64,000 bases of DNA from Bacteroides sp. 43_108 (GTDB taxonomy: Bacteria; Bacteroidota; Bacteroidia; Bacteroidales; Bacteroidaceae). The notes beneath the pieces are model-generated. The model was not told where the DNA came from. It made no database searches and saw only the letters and a program-made list of their open reading frames with translations. Made by a program: the position numbers and the translations under genes. Below, in pieces: positions 31,377 through 41,276 of the stretch (the stretch's first letter is position 1; the number at the start of each line of letters is the position of its first letter). The stretch lies in the NCBI GenBank assembly GCA_001915545.1, contig MNQS01000021.1, positions 124,001-188,000 of the forward strand, in the 5' to 3' direction.

Positions 31377-32516
31377 TTATTTGCCTCCGTACATTTCTTC
31401 ATAGTATTTCTGATAATCGCCACTGGTAACGTCTGATATCCAATCCTGATTTTCCAGGTTCCATCTGATAGTCTTTACAATACCGACCTCAAACGATGTT
31501 TCAGGACTCCATCCCAACTCTGTACTGATTTTTGTAGGATCAATAGCATAACGTAGATCATGTCCCAAGCGATCCTTTACAAATGTTATCAGATCATCGT
31601 TGATCCAACTTATATCAAGATCACCATCTGGACCAACAACTTTCTTTTTCAACACAGCTCTATAAGCAGGATTCTTCTCCATGAGATCGTGTATTGTCTT
31701 TATTGTCAATTTAACAATCTCCAGATTGGTCTTTTCGTTGTGACCGCCTACATTGTATATCTCACCGGCACGTCCTTTGTTGATTACCATGTCAATAGCC
31801 TTGCAGTGATCTTCAACATAGAGCCAATCTCTGACGTTTGAGCCATCGCCATAAACAGGAATTCTTCTTCCCTCAAGCACATTGTTTATAATCAAAGGAA
31901 TAAGTTTTTCCGGGAAATGGTACGGTCCATAATTATTGCTGCATCTGGTAATGCTTATCGGCATCTTATATGTATCGCGATAAGCCATGACAATCATATC
32001 TGCACTTGCCTTAGAAGCACTGTAAGGACTGTGAGGACATATTGGAGTATCTTCAGTAAAGTAACCGTCGTGTCCGAGCGTGCCGTAAACTTCGTCTGTA
32101 GAAACCTGATGGAATCTCACATCGGTACGCCATGTTGGATATCCACAAGAGTCCTTACCAGTTGTCCATGCTCTGCACGCTGCAGCCAAAAGGTTTTGCG
32201 TACCAAGGATATTTGTTTGGAGGAAAAGCTGCGGATTCTCAATACTGCGGTCAACATGGCTCTCTGCTGCAAAATTGACTACGCAATCAAATTTGTAATC
32301 CATGAACAGCTGATTCACCAGTCCTTCGTCACAAATGTTTCCGCGCACAAAAAAGCATCTTTCCGAATCTATATCAGCAGACACAGTCTTAAGATTGCCG
32401 GCATAAGTCAATGCATCCAAAATGACAATCTTAATGTCATCATGCTTGCCCAACATGTATTTAACAAAATTAGCCCCAATAAAACCGGCTGCTCCGGTTA
32501 CTAAATATGTTTTCAT
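31377..32516 (-). CDS. rfbB: dTDP-glucose 4,6-dehydratase
   Basis: 379 residues of the extended short-chain dehydrogenase family. VTGAAGFIG (6-14) is the NAD-binding GxxGxxG loop; FAAESHVDRSI, STDEVYGTLG and YSASKAS, with the catalytic Tyr and Lys, are diagnostic for RmlB. It converts dTDP-glucose to dTDP-4-keto-6-deoxyglucose for rhamnose and other deoxysugars of surface polysaccharides. The other rml genes are not next to it, so the locus is isolated. A -7 element TATATTTG (minus, 32549 to 32542) lies 26 bases upstream of the ATG. It is slightly longer than the average enzyme but complete. Confidence 0.94.
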   Translation of the reverse strand: MKTYLVTGAAGFIGANFVKYMLGKHDDIKIVILDALTYAGNLKTVSADIDSERCFFVRGNICDEGLVNQLFMDYKFDCVVNFAAESHVDRSIENPQLFLQTNILGTQNLLAAACRAWTTGKDSCGYPTWRTDVRFHQVSTDEVYGTLGHDGYFTEDTPICPHSPYSASKASADMIVMAYRDTYKMPISITRCSNNYGPYHFPEKLIPLIINNVLEGRRIPVYGDGSNVRDWLYVEDHCKAIDMVINKGRAGEIYNVGGHNEKTNLEIVKLTIKTIHDLMEKNPAYRAVLKKKVVGPDGDLDISWINDDLITFVKDRLGHDLRYAIDPTKISTELGWSPETSFEVGIVKTIRWNLENQDWISDVTSGDYQKYYEEMYGGK

Positions 32517-32875
32517 ACGGTTTCTATATTTTTATTTGATACAAATATACGAAAAAAAGGCAAGTACGTGAGAAAATAGACAAAATATAGATGCAAAAAG
32601 CTCCTATTGCCAATATACACATCATAGCCACTAAACAGCCAATATGAAAATCTAGAAGTGAAAGTAAAATATGATATATATTACAATATGTTCCAAGAAG
32701 AAAAGCACCACGACCATACCACTGAGAATCAACGCCATACACACGAGCACACTTATATTTTGAAAGAAATTTACAAAAAATCAATTTCGACATAGGGGTA
32801 TTTTACAATATGAGCGTTAGTCAAGTAAAAGAACAAGAAATCAGAGAATAACAAAAAGATATGTTTAATTAAAAA
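32517..32875. other. Intergenic region between rfbB and the outer-membrane protein gene
   Basis: It contains the rfbB -7 element on the minus strand (32549 to 32542) and nothing else I can name. An 89-codon hydrophobic frame exists on the minus strand (32793 to 32524) but it overlaps that promoter and has no support. No plus-strand -7 element is convincing for the next gene. Confidence 0.4.
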
Positions 32876-33514
32876 ATGAAAGTTATGAAAAAAAGATTTA
32901 TCACATTATCTTTGTGTGTATTGGCAAGCGTTGGTATAGCAAGTGCTCAGAACAGCAAAATGAATTCATCGGATGGAGGCAGCAAACATGAAATCCGACT
33001 TTCGGTAAGCGACGGTCTGACACTGACATCAGTAGACATTCTCGGTATGGGACTGGCAGATGCTACTCTTGGAAGCAAGAGAACAGACGAAAAGGCCAGC
33101 ATAATATATGGTCTAGGTTATCGATATGCCATCAACCGCTTCAGAGTGGGAGCAGATCTCGGATTTGCACATACAAGCAGCAAGCTTGCACTCAAAGGAG
33201 AAAAAGCACCATCGATCAAAGAAAAGGAACTTAACTTTCTCATTTTGCCTACTGCAGACTTCGTATATCTGAAAAAAGGCTTGGTAGAGCTTTACGGTTC
33301 AGCATCTGCAGGTGTGAATCTGGTAAGACACAGTGAAGAAGGTTTGACAGAAGCAGGAAAAGAAGCAGCAAAAAAGGCTGTCCTCACAACAAAATTTGCT
33401 TATCAGGTTAATCCTATAGCTATCAGAATCGGCAACGACCATATCGGCGGATTTGTTGAAGGAGGTTTCGGATACAAAGGTTTCGTAACAGCCGGACTCA
33501 GCTTCAGATTCTGA
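32876..33514 (+). CDS. Outer-membrane beta-barrel protein (porin-like), about 8 strands
   Basis: 212 residues; a second Met at codon 4 is an equally good start. A signal peptide ends ASAQ. The mature chain alternates hydrophobic and polar residues in strands such as SIIYGLGYRYAINRFRVGADLGFAHT, read as two strands, and it ends GFVTAGLSFRF, with the terminal Phe that the BAM complex recognises. This matches small OmpW/OmpX-like barrels of Bacteroidota. Function unknown. The decayed sigma gene begins about 85 bases downstream with no terminator visible. Confidence 0.7.
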   Translation: MKVMKKRFITLSLCVLASVGIASAQNSKMNSSDGGSKHEIRLSVSDGLTLTSVDILGMGLADATLGSKRTDEKASIIYGLGYRYAINRFRVGADLGFAHTSSKLALKGEKAPSIKEKELNFLILPTADFVYLKKGLVELYGSASAGVNLVRHSEEGLTEAGKEAAKKAVLTTKFAYQVNPIAIRIGNDHIGGFVEGGFGYKGFVTAGLSFRF

Positions 33515-33599
33515 CGCCATCACAACGAGAGCTCTATAAAATACCGCCAGCAAGTCAACAGCAATATTGCAGCTATCAATTACAACCAGGCCAGAGCCT

Positions 33600-34163
33600 A
33601 TGGAAACTGACAGAAAAAAAGATCTTTAAGGAACGTTTTCAGGAACATTATTCCAGACTGTGCAGCATAGCATACAGAGCTATGTTGCCATTCTGGAAGA
33701 TTCTGAAGACATCGTTCAGGAATTGTTTGTTAGCCTATGGAACAACGAAAAAGACTTGTTGCCCGAAAAGGAATTTGCAGCCTATGCGACTACAGCTGTA
33801 AAAAACAGATGCATATCATATCTTAGGCAGAAGAAAAACCTGGTATGCTCGATAGAAGATTTTCCAAATGCAGCAAGTTCTGCTCCGGCCGACGATGACG
33901 ACGAAAATGTCATACATACAAGAAAAAAACTGAACGAAGCACTGAAAACATTACCACCGAAATGCAGAAGTGTATTCTTGTTATCAAAAGCTAAAGGACT
34001 GAAATACAGAGAAATTGCAGAAAAGATGGAAATATCCGAGAAGACTGTTGAAAACCAGATGACAAAGGCCATCAAGATGCTGCGTACATATCTGGCATCA
34101 GAAAAACATGTTCTTGCGACAATAATAGTCATTGTAGTATCAATAATTGTAAACAATCTGTAA
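33600..34163 (+). pseudogene. ECF sigma factor (RpoE-like) with two frameshifts
   Basis: The C-terminal part in the frame of 33660-34163 is a clear ECF sigma factor: EDSEDIVQELFVSLWNN (region 2) and LPPKCRSVFLLSKAKGLKYREIAEKM plus SEKTVENQM (region 4). The N-terminal region 2.1 is present but one frame over: KIFKERFQEHYSRLCSIAYR is read from about 33619 to 33678. ATG 33600 opens METDRKK in the same frame as the C-terminal part but stops at TAA 33627. Slippage in the A7 run at 33614-33620 and a second change near 33680-33695 would restore one protein of about 187 residues. As written, only a truncated product lacking region 2.1 could be made. Sequencing error in the A-run is possible. Confidence 0.7.
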
Positions 34164-34164
34164 A

Positions 34165-35121
34165 ATGAAAACGAAAGACAACATAGACGAACTGCTGGCA
34201 AAACATTTTGCAGGCGAGAAGATGCCGGATGAGCAAACGGAAATACTCAACCGATGGATTGAGTTGAACTATGACGAATACCGAAAGATAAAACAACTGA
34301 TGGATGTCAAAATAGACAACAATCTTGATTGTTTCGACACTGAAAAAGCGTGGAGCAAGATAGAGAAACAACTGGAAGATAAAACAGACATCAGAAGGCA
34401 CAACTATAAAAAGATTTCAACTTTTTCAATAGCCGTTATATCTGCCGTAGCCGCCGTTGTTGCCATAGTAATAATGGTATTCAAACCATCAGATAATGGC
34501 ACACAAACGTTATATGCAAACAACGGTACATCTGCAAAAGAGTTGATGTTGCCTGACAGTTCTGAAATCAACCTATACAGCAACTCTAAACTTGCTTATA
34601 ACGACGGAAAAGACAGAAACGTAAAATTAGAAGGCTCAGCATTCTTCAAAGTCAAAAAGGACGGGCGACGTTTCATCATTGAAGCAGGAGATGCAAAAGT
34701 TGAAGTTTTAGGAACATCATTCCTAATAAAATCAGGAGAAAAAGGAGAATTAGGAGTCTATGTAAAAAGCGACAGAGTGAAAGTTAGTTCAGGATCTCAG
34801 AATATAGTACTGAACGCCAACGAGAAAGCCGAAATAGACAACGGTAGTATTACAGGTGGTAAAATAAAAGATTCTGAAAATGTATTTTCAGACAACAAGA
34901 CTATCAAATTCGACAACACGCCTATAAAAGAAGCCGTTGAAACCATAAGAAAAGAAACAGGAATAAAAATTGAACTTGGCGCCGGCATAGAAAACAATGC
35001 TGTAACCACACAGATAACGGTTAATGACAAGAACGGCATTGCTTCAGAGTTGGCTATAATATGCGGATGCAGATGCGACACTTTATCTGAAGGAAAACTC
35101 TACCGCCTATATTATGAATAA
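34165..35121 (+). CDS. FecR family anti-sigma factor
   Basis: 318 residues. A cytoplasmic N-terminal part (1-80) with LAKHFAGEKMPDEQTEILNRW binds the sigma factor in this family; a membrane helix follows (about 84-106, FSIAVISAVAAVVAIVIMVF). The periplasmic FecR domain contains LMLPDSSEINLYSNSKLAY and EVLGTSFLIK, and the C-terminal DUF4974-type domain ends with a beta-rich segment. It normally relays a signal from a TonB-dependent receptor to its ECF sigma. It starts one base after the sigma gene and overlaps the receptor gene by eight bases. Its frame is intact although both partners are damaged. Confidence 0.9.
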   Translation: MKTKDNIDELLAKHFAGEKMPDEQTEILNRWIELNYDEYRKIKQLMDVKIDNNLDCFDTEKAWSKIEKQLEDKTDIRRHNYKKISTFSIAVISAVAAVVAIVIMVFKPSDNGTQTLYANNGTSAKELMLPDSSEINLYSNSKLAYNDGKDRNVKLEGSAFFKVKKDGRRFIIEAGDAKVEVLGTSFLIKSGEKGELGVYVKSDRVKVSSGSQNIVLNANEKAEIDNGSITGGKIKDSENVFSDNKTIKFDNTPIKEAVETIRKETGIKIELGAGIENNAVTTQITVNDKNGIASELAIICGCRCDTLSEGKLYRLYYE

Positions 35122-37540
35122 GATACTAGTCATCATACTGTCAATCATTCCTTACCTGCAGTGCCTAGACATACAAGGACAGGAAAAAGACGATATTGTT
35201 GCAGAAGAGAGCATACAAGTAAAAGCCTCTTCTGCAACAATATTGCAATGGTTCAGATGGATAGAATCGACAAGAAATATAATTTTGTCCTACAATCCGG
35301 CTCAGATAGACCTTGACAGGACATGCAGAATTTCAGAAGACAAAGAAATGACAGTCGAATCACTGCTTAAAAAGGTTCTGCATGACTACGAAACAAAAAT
35401 AGTACGCATTGCACCCAACAAATATGCCATACAGGCGAGGCAACTAAAAAACTGCATTCTATCCGGAACCATATATGAAGAAGGAAGCCGTGAAAGATTG
35501 TATGGAGCAGTAGTTGCTCTTACAAACAACAGTAATGATGATGATAATGGAACATACTCCATAACGAATGAAAACGGAGTGTTTGAAGCCAGCGTAAAAG
35601 AAGGTTTCTACAACTTGAAGATAAGCTACATGGGATATGATGAATTCAAAAAAGACATATACATCAACAATGACAGTTCGCTGCAGTCTTTTCTGAAACC
35701 TATGGCTTTCGAAATTGACGAAGTAACTGTAAAATCATACATGCAGGGAAACGGGCTCACCAGTACAACACCTGCAGACATGCTGTCGTTCAACAGCAAC
35801 GACTTGTTTTCACAGGTATGGATTCTTCCTGGTGTAGCAGGAATACCGTATGGAGATAACTTCCAAGTGAACGGAGGCGGAAGCGATGAAAACCTGCTTC
35901 TGCTTGACGGTGTGCCGTTCATAAATCCAGGACACATGAACTCACTCCTACCCGTGTTCAATGGTGATGCGGTAAAAAACATCGTCTTTTATAACGATTA
36001 CTTTCCTACCAGATTTGAATGACGTTTATCATCTGTAACAGACGTAAAACTAAAAGACGGAAATAAGCAAGAGCACGTCAGAACTATAAGCATGGACATG
36101 CCAGCAGCATCTATAATGCTGGAAGGACCTATAATCAAGAATAAACTGTCGTACATGGTCAACGCAAGAAGAAGCTGGCTGGACATCTTCGATGAACTCC
36201 TATCCGAAGAAGCACGTCTCAATCACTCTACATACGACTACAATGCAAAACTGACGTATGATATTTCCCACAAAAGTTCACTGGAGGCTTTTATGTATGG
36301 AACAAAAGACAACTACAATGCTCCAGATATGGAAGGGCAGAGAAAATCCATTCTGAAATGGAGCAACTATATCTATCAGCTGAGATTCAGCACTCAGTTC
36401 GGTAAATTCACGAATTCCACTTCTGCGTCCTACACATCATACAACAACAAAGGCAATGCTTAAGAACTTGGATACGATGAAGACGGATATATCAACAGCA
36501 GAATTCAGACAGCAAATGTTTCGACTGAATTCAGCTATAGCCCGGAAAAGTTTTTCAGCGCCAGATGGGGAGCAAAATATACTTACGAAAAATACGACAT
36601 CGCTTTCTATGAGACAGAATTAGCCAAGCGTCATGAACCAATTCACCAATATTCAATATATTACGACAACAACATTTCATGGTCTAAATCCTTACAGACA
36701 CGCATAGGAGTACATTTCGTAGGCTACAATCCGCAGAAACACAGATCATACAACAGCATACAGCCAAGATTTTCAATAATCTATTCACCAAGCAAAGCAG
36801 ATGCTGTATATGTGAATTTCTCAAAGATGGAACAGTTCTACCACTACCTAAAAGTCGGCGACATGGCTCTGCCGACGGACTTCCGCATGCCAAGCATCGG
36901 CAAATTCAAACCGAGACAATCAGAACATTACGAAACAGGATGGAAACATTTCCTTAAAAACGGTTCATTCGAAATATCTGCATATCTCAAAACAAGAAGG
37001 AATGTTGCTGCTCTAAGACCATGGGACTATCAAGAGGAACTTGACAATGAGTATATAATGACAGGAAACGGCAACAGCTACGGTGCAAAATTTTATCTTT
37101 ACAACAAGTGGAAACGATGGACTTTTCAGTTGTCATACACATTTGCAAGAAGCATGGAAAGATTCAACGACATAAACGATGGAGAAAATGTACCTTCATT
37201 GTACGATATTCCGCATCAGGCCAATGGTGCTGTCACTTACAAGCTGACAGACCGCTCCTCTCTTTTTCTTGGAGGACAACTCCACTCTGGGCGCATCATA
37301 GACAATTATATGGATGAACAAACCGGAGAGAATCTATTCAGAAGCAAACGTGAAAATCTGAAATACAGAATCGATATAGGATATGCATATAAACGCAGTT
37401 TCGGCAAGAAACTACTGCTTGTACGCGCTGGATTCTATAATCTGATAGGAAACCCGTCGGAAGAAGACATCCTGAACTTCTATTCAGTATCTTTCAACAG
37501 CCGCATCCGCCCATACGGAAGTATAAGCTTCAAATTCTAA
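35114..37540 (+). pseudogene. TonB-dependent receptor interrupted by two in-frame stop codons
   Basis: One frame of 809 codons holds a complete receptor: an STN-like signalling domain (about 35-105), a carboxypeptidase-regulatory beta domain (about 115-195), a plug with LLLLDGVPFINPGH, and a barrel ending PYGSISFKF with terminal Phe. It is broken by TGA at 36020-36022 (codon 303) and TAA at 36461-36463 (codon 450). Reading continues in the same frame across both. Around the first stop, PTRFE-stop-RLSSV matches the conserved RFGGRLSSV of such receptors, so GGA to TGA is likely; CAA to TAA would explain the second. Only an N-terminal 302-residue fragment could be made. It overlaps the FecR gene by eight bases. 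Confidence 0.85.
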
Positions 37541-37572
37541 ATCAAACACAACCAACGCTTTAACAGCTGTTT

Positions 37573-38070
37573 TTACACGTTATCACCAAGCTCGATGACT
37601 TCAAGATCCTTTATCTCTGCACCATCAATTACAAAACGTACAAGGGTGCGAACTTTATGAAAACCTTGTTGACCGGCAGCCCCAGGATTGATGTGCAGAC
37701 ATCCCAAAGTTTTGTCGTAAAGTACACGCAAAATATGTGAATGACCGCTTATGAACAACTTCGGAGGACGTGAAAACATTGTTCCTCTGATAGAAGGATC
37801 GTAGTTGCCAGGATACCCGCCTATGTGTTTCATGAGTACGTCAACATCTTCACATCTGAAACGATACACAAGCCCAAACATATATCTCAAATCTCCACCG
37901 TCGCAGTTTCCGCAAACAGCACGCAACGGCTTGATTGAAGCCAGCTTATCGGCCAACTCAACAGAACCGATATCACCGGCATGCCAGATTTCGTCACACT
38001 CAGAAAAATATTTCACGTATTTGTCATCCCAATATGAATGCGTATCGGACAAAAGACCAATTTTCTTCAT
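37573..38070 (-). CDS. YfcE-type metallophosphoesterase
   Basis: 165 residues from ATG 38070, which starts MKKIGLLSDTHSY; the longer frame upstream is not needed. Motifs of the calcineurin-like fold are in order: SDTH (first metal site), HAGDIGS, GNCDGGD and SGHSHILR. The YfcE/MJ0936 branch hydrolyses phosphodiesters in vitro; its physiological substrate is unsettled. It is convergent with the receptor pseudogene. Length matches the family (about 160-180). Confidence 0.85.
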   Translation of the reverse strand: MKKIGLLSDTHSYWDDKYVKYFSECDEIWHAGDIGSVELADKLASIKPLRAVCGNCDGGDLRYMFGLVYRFRCEDVDVLMKHIGGYPGNYDPSIRGTMFSRPPKLFISGHSHILRVLYDKTLGCLHINPGAAGQQGFHKVRTLVRFVIDGAEIKDLEVIELGDNV

Positions 38071-38252
38071 TTCTGCATCGCTTTTTCGTAATGATGCAAA
38101 GTTATGCATTTTTGCCAATACTTGTAACCTGTCATCAAACCAGAATAACGCATAAACTACAAGCATGAACTGTTCAGCACATATACAGAATCTGTTATAA
38201 GTCTTTTGTGCAAATCATACTTCGCAACAAACGACATTGGCAATAAAATTAC

Positions 38253-38260
38253 TACCTTTG
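38253..38260 (+). promoter_or_regulatory. -7 element of the basic protein gene
   Basis: TACCTTTG at 38253-38260 puts the transcript start near 38267, so translation from ATG 38292 is favoured over the TTG at 38265. Confidence 0.5.
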
Positions 38261-38291
38261 TATATTGTCAGACGTAAACAAAACAGTAAAA

Positions 38292-39023
38292 ATGAGTTAC
38301 ATTGATAAAAACAACAGCAACAGCTCCATATTGGAACTTATAAAGGAGATTGCCCAACTGACAATTCTCCTGATATGGAAATTGTCGCTAAAGACATTCA
38401 AGTTTCTCCTAAAACTGTGTAAAAGAGCATTGAATGGCGCTAAAGCCGGAATATTAAAATGCAGAGACTATTGGAACGACAACAGCACGCAAACCAAAAT
38501 AAGAAAAGCCAGAATAGGCATGCGCAAAGCAGCCTCCTGCACACTCTCTGCATTGAAACGGGTGGTTATAATCTTGATAAAGTTAATAGCGCACTTCATC
38601 AAATACAGCATTCAGACAATTCTACACTTGGGACCGGCTCTCAAGAAACTCATGAAAGCTTTATGCAATTGCGCAAAGAGATTCAAGAAATGGGCTAAAA
38701 AGGCATGCTTAAGATTTCGGCTCTATCTAAGAAGAAAGAAAAGAAGATATAACGAATTCAGAAGACACAAGGGATTCAAAGGTTTACTCATGGACATGAA
38801 CCGTTCATTGAAGGAGAACATCAAGAAATACATGGACGAAGAGCAAACAGAAACAGACAACGATGTGCCAGATGAAGACGAGAGAATCAATAAAATGCTT
38901 CAAATCGAAGAAAACAGTAGCAAAGCCGAAATTTTAGGTAAGAAAATTTTTTCGTCTGTAAAAGATATTGTAGAACATACGGACGAAGAAGATTCTCAGA
39001 ACAACAAAGGACACAAAAAATAA
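38292..39023 (+). CDS. Unknown protein with strongly basic amphipathic helices
   Basis: 243 residues from ATG 38292. I do not recognise a family. Residues about 10-170 are rich in Lys and Arg with evenly spaced Leu/Ile, e.g. LIWKLSLKTFKFLLKLCKRA and VVIILIKLIAHFIKYSIQTI, so several long amphipathic or membrane-surface helices are likely. Clusters such as LRRKKRRYNEFRRHKGFKG follow. The last 60 residues switch to an acidic, Glu/Asp-rich tail. There is no signal peptide. It lies 63 bases upstream of topoisomerase III on the same strand, so a nucleic-acid or membrane-nucleoid role can be imagined but is not shown. Confidence 0.55.
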   Translation: MSYIDKNNSNSSILELIKEIAQLTILLIWKLSLKTFKFLLKLCKRALNGAKAGILKCRDYWNDNSTQTKIRKARIGMRKAASCTLSALKRVVIILIKLIAHFIKYSIQTILHLGPALKKLMKALCNCAKRFKKWAKKACLRFRLYLRRKKRRYNEFRRHKGFKGLLMDMNRSLKENIKKYMDEEQTETDNDVPDEDERINKMLQIEENSSKAEILGKKIFSSVKDIVEHTDEEDSQNNKGHKK

Positions 39024-39086
39024 ATCCGGCATTTTTTCAAATCCATAGCCGGACATTATTCATAGCCAAAAGAAGAAATAGCAAAA

Positions 39087-41207
39087 ATGATTGTATGCAT
39101 AGCTGAAAAGCCTAGCGTAGCAAAAGATATAGCCAACGTACTCGGCGCAACCACTCCGCATTCAGGATATCTGGAAGGAAACGGATATCAGGTAACGTGG
39201 ACTTTCGGACATTTGTGCGAACTCAAAGAACCGCATGAATATGCACCACAGTGGAAAAAGTGGGATTTGTGGTCGTTGCCGATGATTCCACCGAGATACG
39301 GCATTAAACTAAAGGATGACGACGGCATACGCAAGCAGTTTGCCATCATAGAGAAACTGATGCAAAATGCAGAAGGCATCATAAACTGCGGTGATGCCGG
39401 ACAAGAAGGAGAACTCATACAACGATGGGTAATGCAGAAAGCCGGAGCACATTGTCCGGTAAAACGACTGTGGATTTCATCTTTGACAGAAGAAGCCATT
39501 CGCCAAGGATTCAATGAACTGAAAGACCAGTCTGAATACCAATCGCTGTATGAAGCAGGACTAAGCCGTGCAATAGGCGACTGGACATTGGGAATCAACG
39601 CTACAAGGCTTTACACCCTCAAATATGGACAGAACAAGCAGGTTCTATCCATAGGACGCGTACAAACCCCAACCTTGGCACTCATTGTGAGACGCCAAAA
39701 AGAGATTGAAAACTTTGAGCCTGAACAATATTGGGTTCTGTCAACAATCTACAGAGATACAACATTTTACGCAACAAAAGGTAAGTTTGCAAAGAAAGAA
39801 GACGGCGAGTCCATATTGGAAAAGATAAAGGAATTGCCTTTTACGATTTCAGACATATCATCAAAAAAAGGCACAGAAGCCCCACCCCGCCTGTACGACC
39901 TTACATCTCTGCAAGTTGACTGCAACAAGAAATTCGGATATTCTGCAGACACCACACTACAGCTGATACAAGGCTTATACGAAAAGAAACTCACAACATA
40001 TCCGCGAGTAGATACGACCTTTCTAAGTGACGACATATATGACAAATGTCCAAACATTCTGAAAGGTCTCACTGATTATGCTGTTTTTACAAACGTATTG
40101 CTCGGACAAAAACTGCCCAAAAGCAAGAAAGTTTTCGATTCATCGAAAGTGACAGACCACCATGCCATTATTCCAACAGGAGTACGCCCTGCCGGCCTTA
40201 CAGATATGGAAAAACGTGTATATGACATCATTGCCAAAAGATTCATCTCTGTATTTTATCCCGACTGCAAATTCCTCACCACGACTGTCCTCGGCAATGT
40301 GGACGACGTAGAATTCAAGGCCACAGGCAAGCAGATTACCGACATGGGCTGGAAAGTAATATATGCAAAGGACGTTCAAGACGACAGCAACAACGAGGAT
40401 GAACAAAACGGAATACTGCCTGCATTCACAAAGGGCGAATATGGACCGCACATTCCGATGCTTGCAGAAAAATGGACTCAACCGCCCAAGCCATATACCG
40501 AAGCAACCTTGCTTAGAGCTATGGAAACGGCCGGTAAACTTGTAGACAACGAGGAACTTAGAGATGCACTTAAAGAAAACGGTATAGGCAGACCTTCAAC
40601 ACGAGCTGCAATCATAGAAACTCTTTTCAAAAGGCACTACATCAGAAAAGAAAGAAAGAACCTCATTGCTACACCTACCGGTGTGGAACTGATAGAACTT
40701 ATACACGAAGAACTGCTCAAAAGTGCAGAACTGACAGGTATCTGGGAGAAGAAACTTCGTGAAATTGAAAAGAACAAATACGATGCCAAACAGTTTATCG
40801 ATGAGCTGAAGCTGATGGTGGCCGAAATAGTAAACGCAGTCAGATCAGACAACTCAAACAGGCACGTAGCAGTCACAACTGAAGAGGACATAAAAAGCAA
40901 ACGCAAAAAGAAGTCTGAGAAGAAAGAAGAAAAAGCTCCTCAGACTGCCGGCAAAAAGAGTGAGGCTGAAACGCCCAAGACAAACAACGATGCCAACCGG
41001 GTTGCAGGATTTCAGCCAAGAAAAAAGCAAGAGCTCCACATCGACAGCAACCGTACTGACAATGATGATGAATGGATTGGATTACCATGTCCGATATGCC
41101 ATACAGGTCATATAATCAAGGGAAAGACGGCTTACGGATGCTCACGATGGAAAGAAGGCTGTACTTTCAGACGACCTATAACGGATGAAGCAGATGCAAA
41201 ACAATAA
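39087..41207 (+). CDS. topB: DNA topoisomerase III
   Basis: 706 residues of type IA topoisomerase. The TOPRIM domain begins VCIAEKPSVAKDIA with catalytic Glu7, and NCGDAGQEGELI holds the acidic metal site. The active tyrosine is Tyr305 in LTTYPRVDT, which forms the covalent DNA link. A Lys/Glu-rich linker (about 600-665) leads to a C-terminal zinc-ribbon-like end, CPICHTGHI with later CSRWKEGC. It decatenates and relaxes DNA. This is the chromosomal-type size of Bacteroidota TopB. Related TopB copies also occur on conjugative elements, but neighbours here are housekeeping genes. Confidence 0.93.
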   Translation: MIVCIAEKPSVAKDIANVLGATTPHSGYLEGNGYQVTWTFGHLCELKEPHEYAPQWKKWDLWSLPMIPPRYGIKLKDDDGIRKQFAIIEKLMQNAEGIINCGDAGQEGELIQRWVMQKAGAHCPVKRLWISSLTEEAIRQGFNELKDQSEYQSLYEAGLSRAIGDWTLGINATRLYTLKYGQNKQVLSIGRVQTPTLALIVRRQKEIENFEPEQYWVLSTIYRDTTFYATKGKFAKKEDGESILEKIKELPFTISDISSKKGTEAPPRLYDLTSLQVDCNKKFGYSADTTLQLIQGLYEKKLTTYPRVDTTFLSDDIYDKCPNILKGLTDYAVFTNVLLGQKLPKSKKVFDSSKVTDHHAIIPTGVRPAGLTDMEKRVYDIIAKRFISVFYPDCKFLTTTVLGNVDDVEFKATGKQITDMGWKVIYAKDVQDDSNNEDEQNGILPAFTKGEYGPHIPMLAEKWTQPPKPYTEATLLRAMETAGKLVDNEELRDALKENGIGRPSTRAAIIETLFKRHYIRKERKNLIATPTGVELIELIHEELLKSAELTGIWEKKLREIEKNKYDAKQFIDELKLMVAEIVNAVRSDNSNRHVAVTTEEDIKSKRKKKSEKKEEKAPQTAGKKSEAETPKTNNDANRVAGFQPRKKQELHIDSNRTDNDDEWIGLPCPICHTGHIIKGKTAYGCSRWKEGCTFRRPITDEADAKQ

Positions 41208-41276
41208 ATAATCTGGCCTGACGTTATAATCCTATAGGACTGTTTACTTTTCAAATATTCAAACAAAAGCTACAAC

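Noticed and set aside
32524..32793. 89-codon hydrophobic frame upstream of rfbB on the minus strand
   Set aside because: It overlaps the rfbB -7 element, has an atypical composition for a small membrane protein, and lacks a start signal.
33600..34163. Treating the sigma gene as intact from GTG 33660
   Set aside because: That product lacks region 2.1, which is plainly encoded in another frame just upstream.
35114..37540. Recoding or an alternative genetic code to explain the receptor stops
   Set aside because: Both TGA and TAA interrupt it, and many intact genes in the window end in TGA and TAA.
39087..41207. topB as a sign of a conjugative element
   Set aside because: No relaxase, tra genes or integrase nearby; neighbours are chromosomal.
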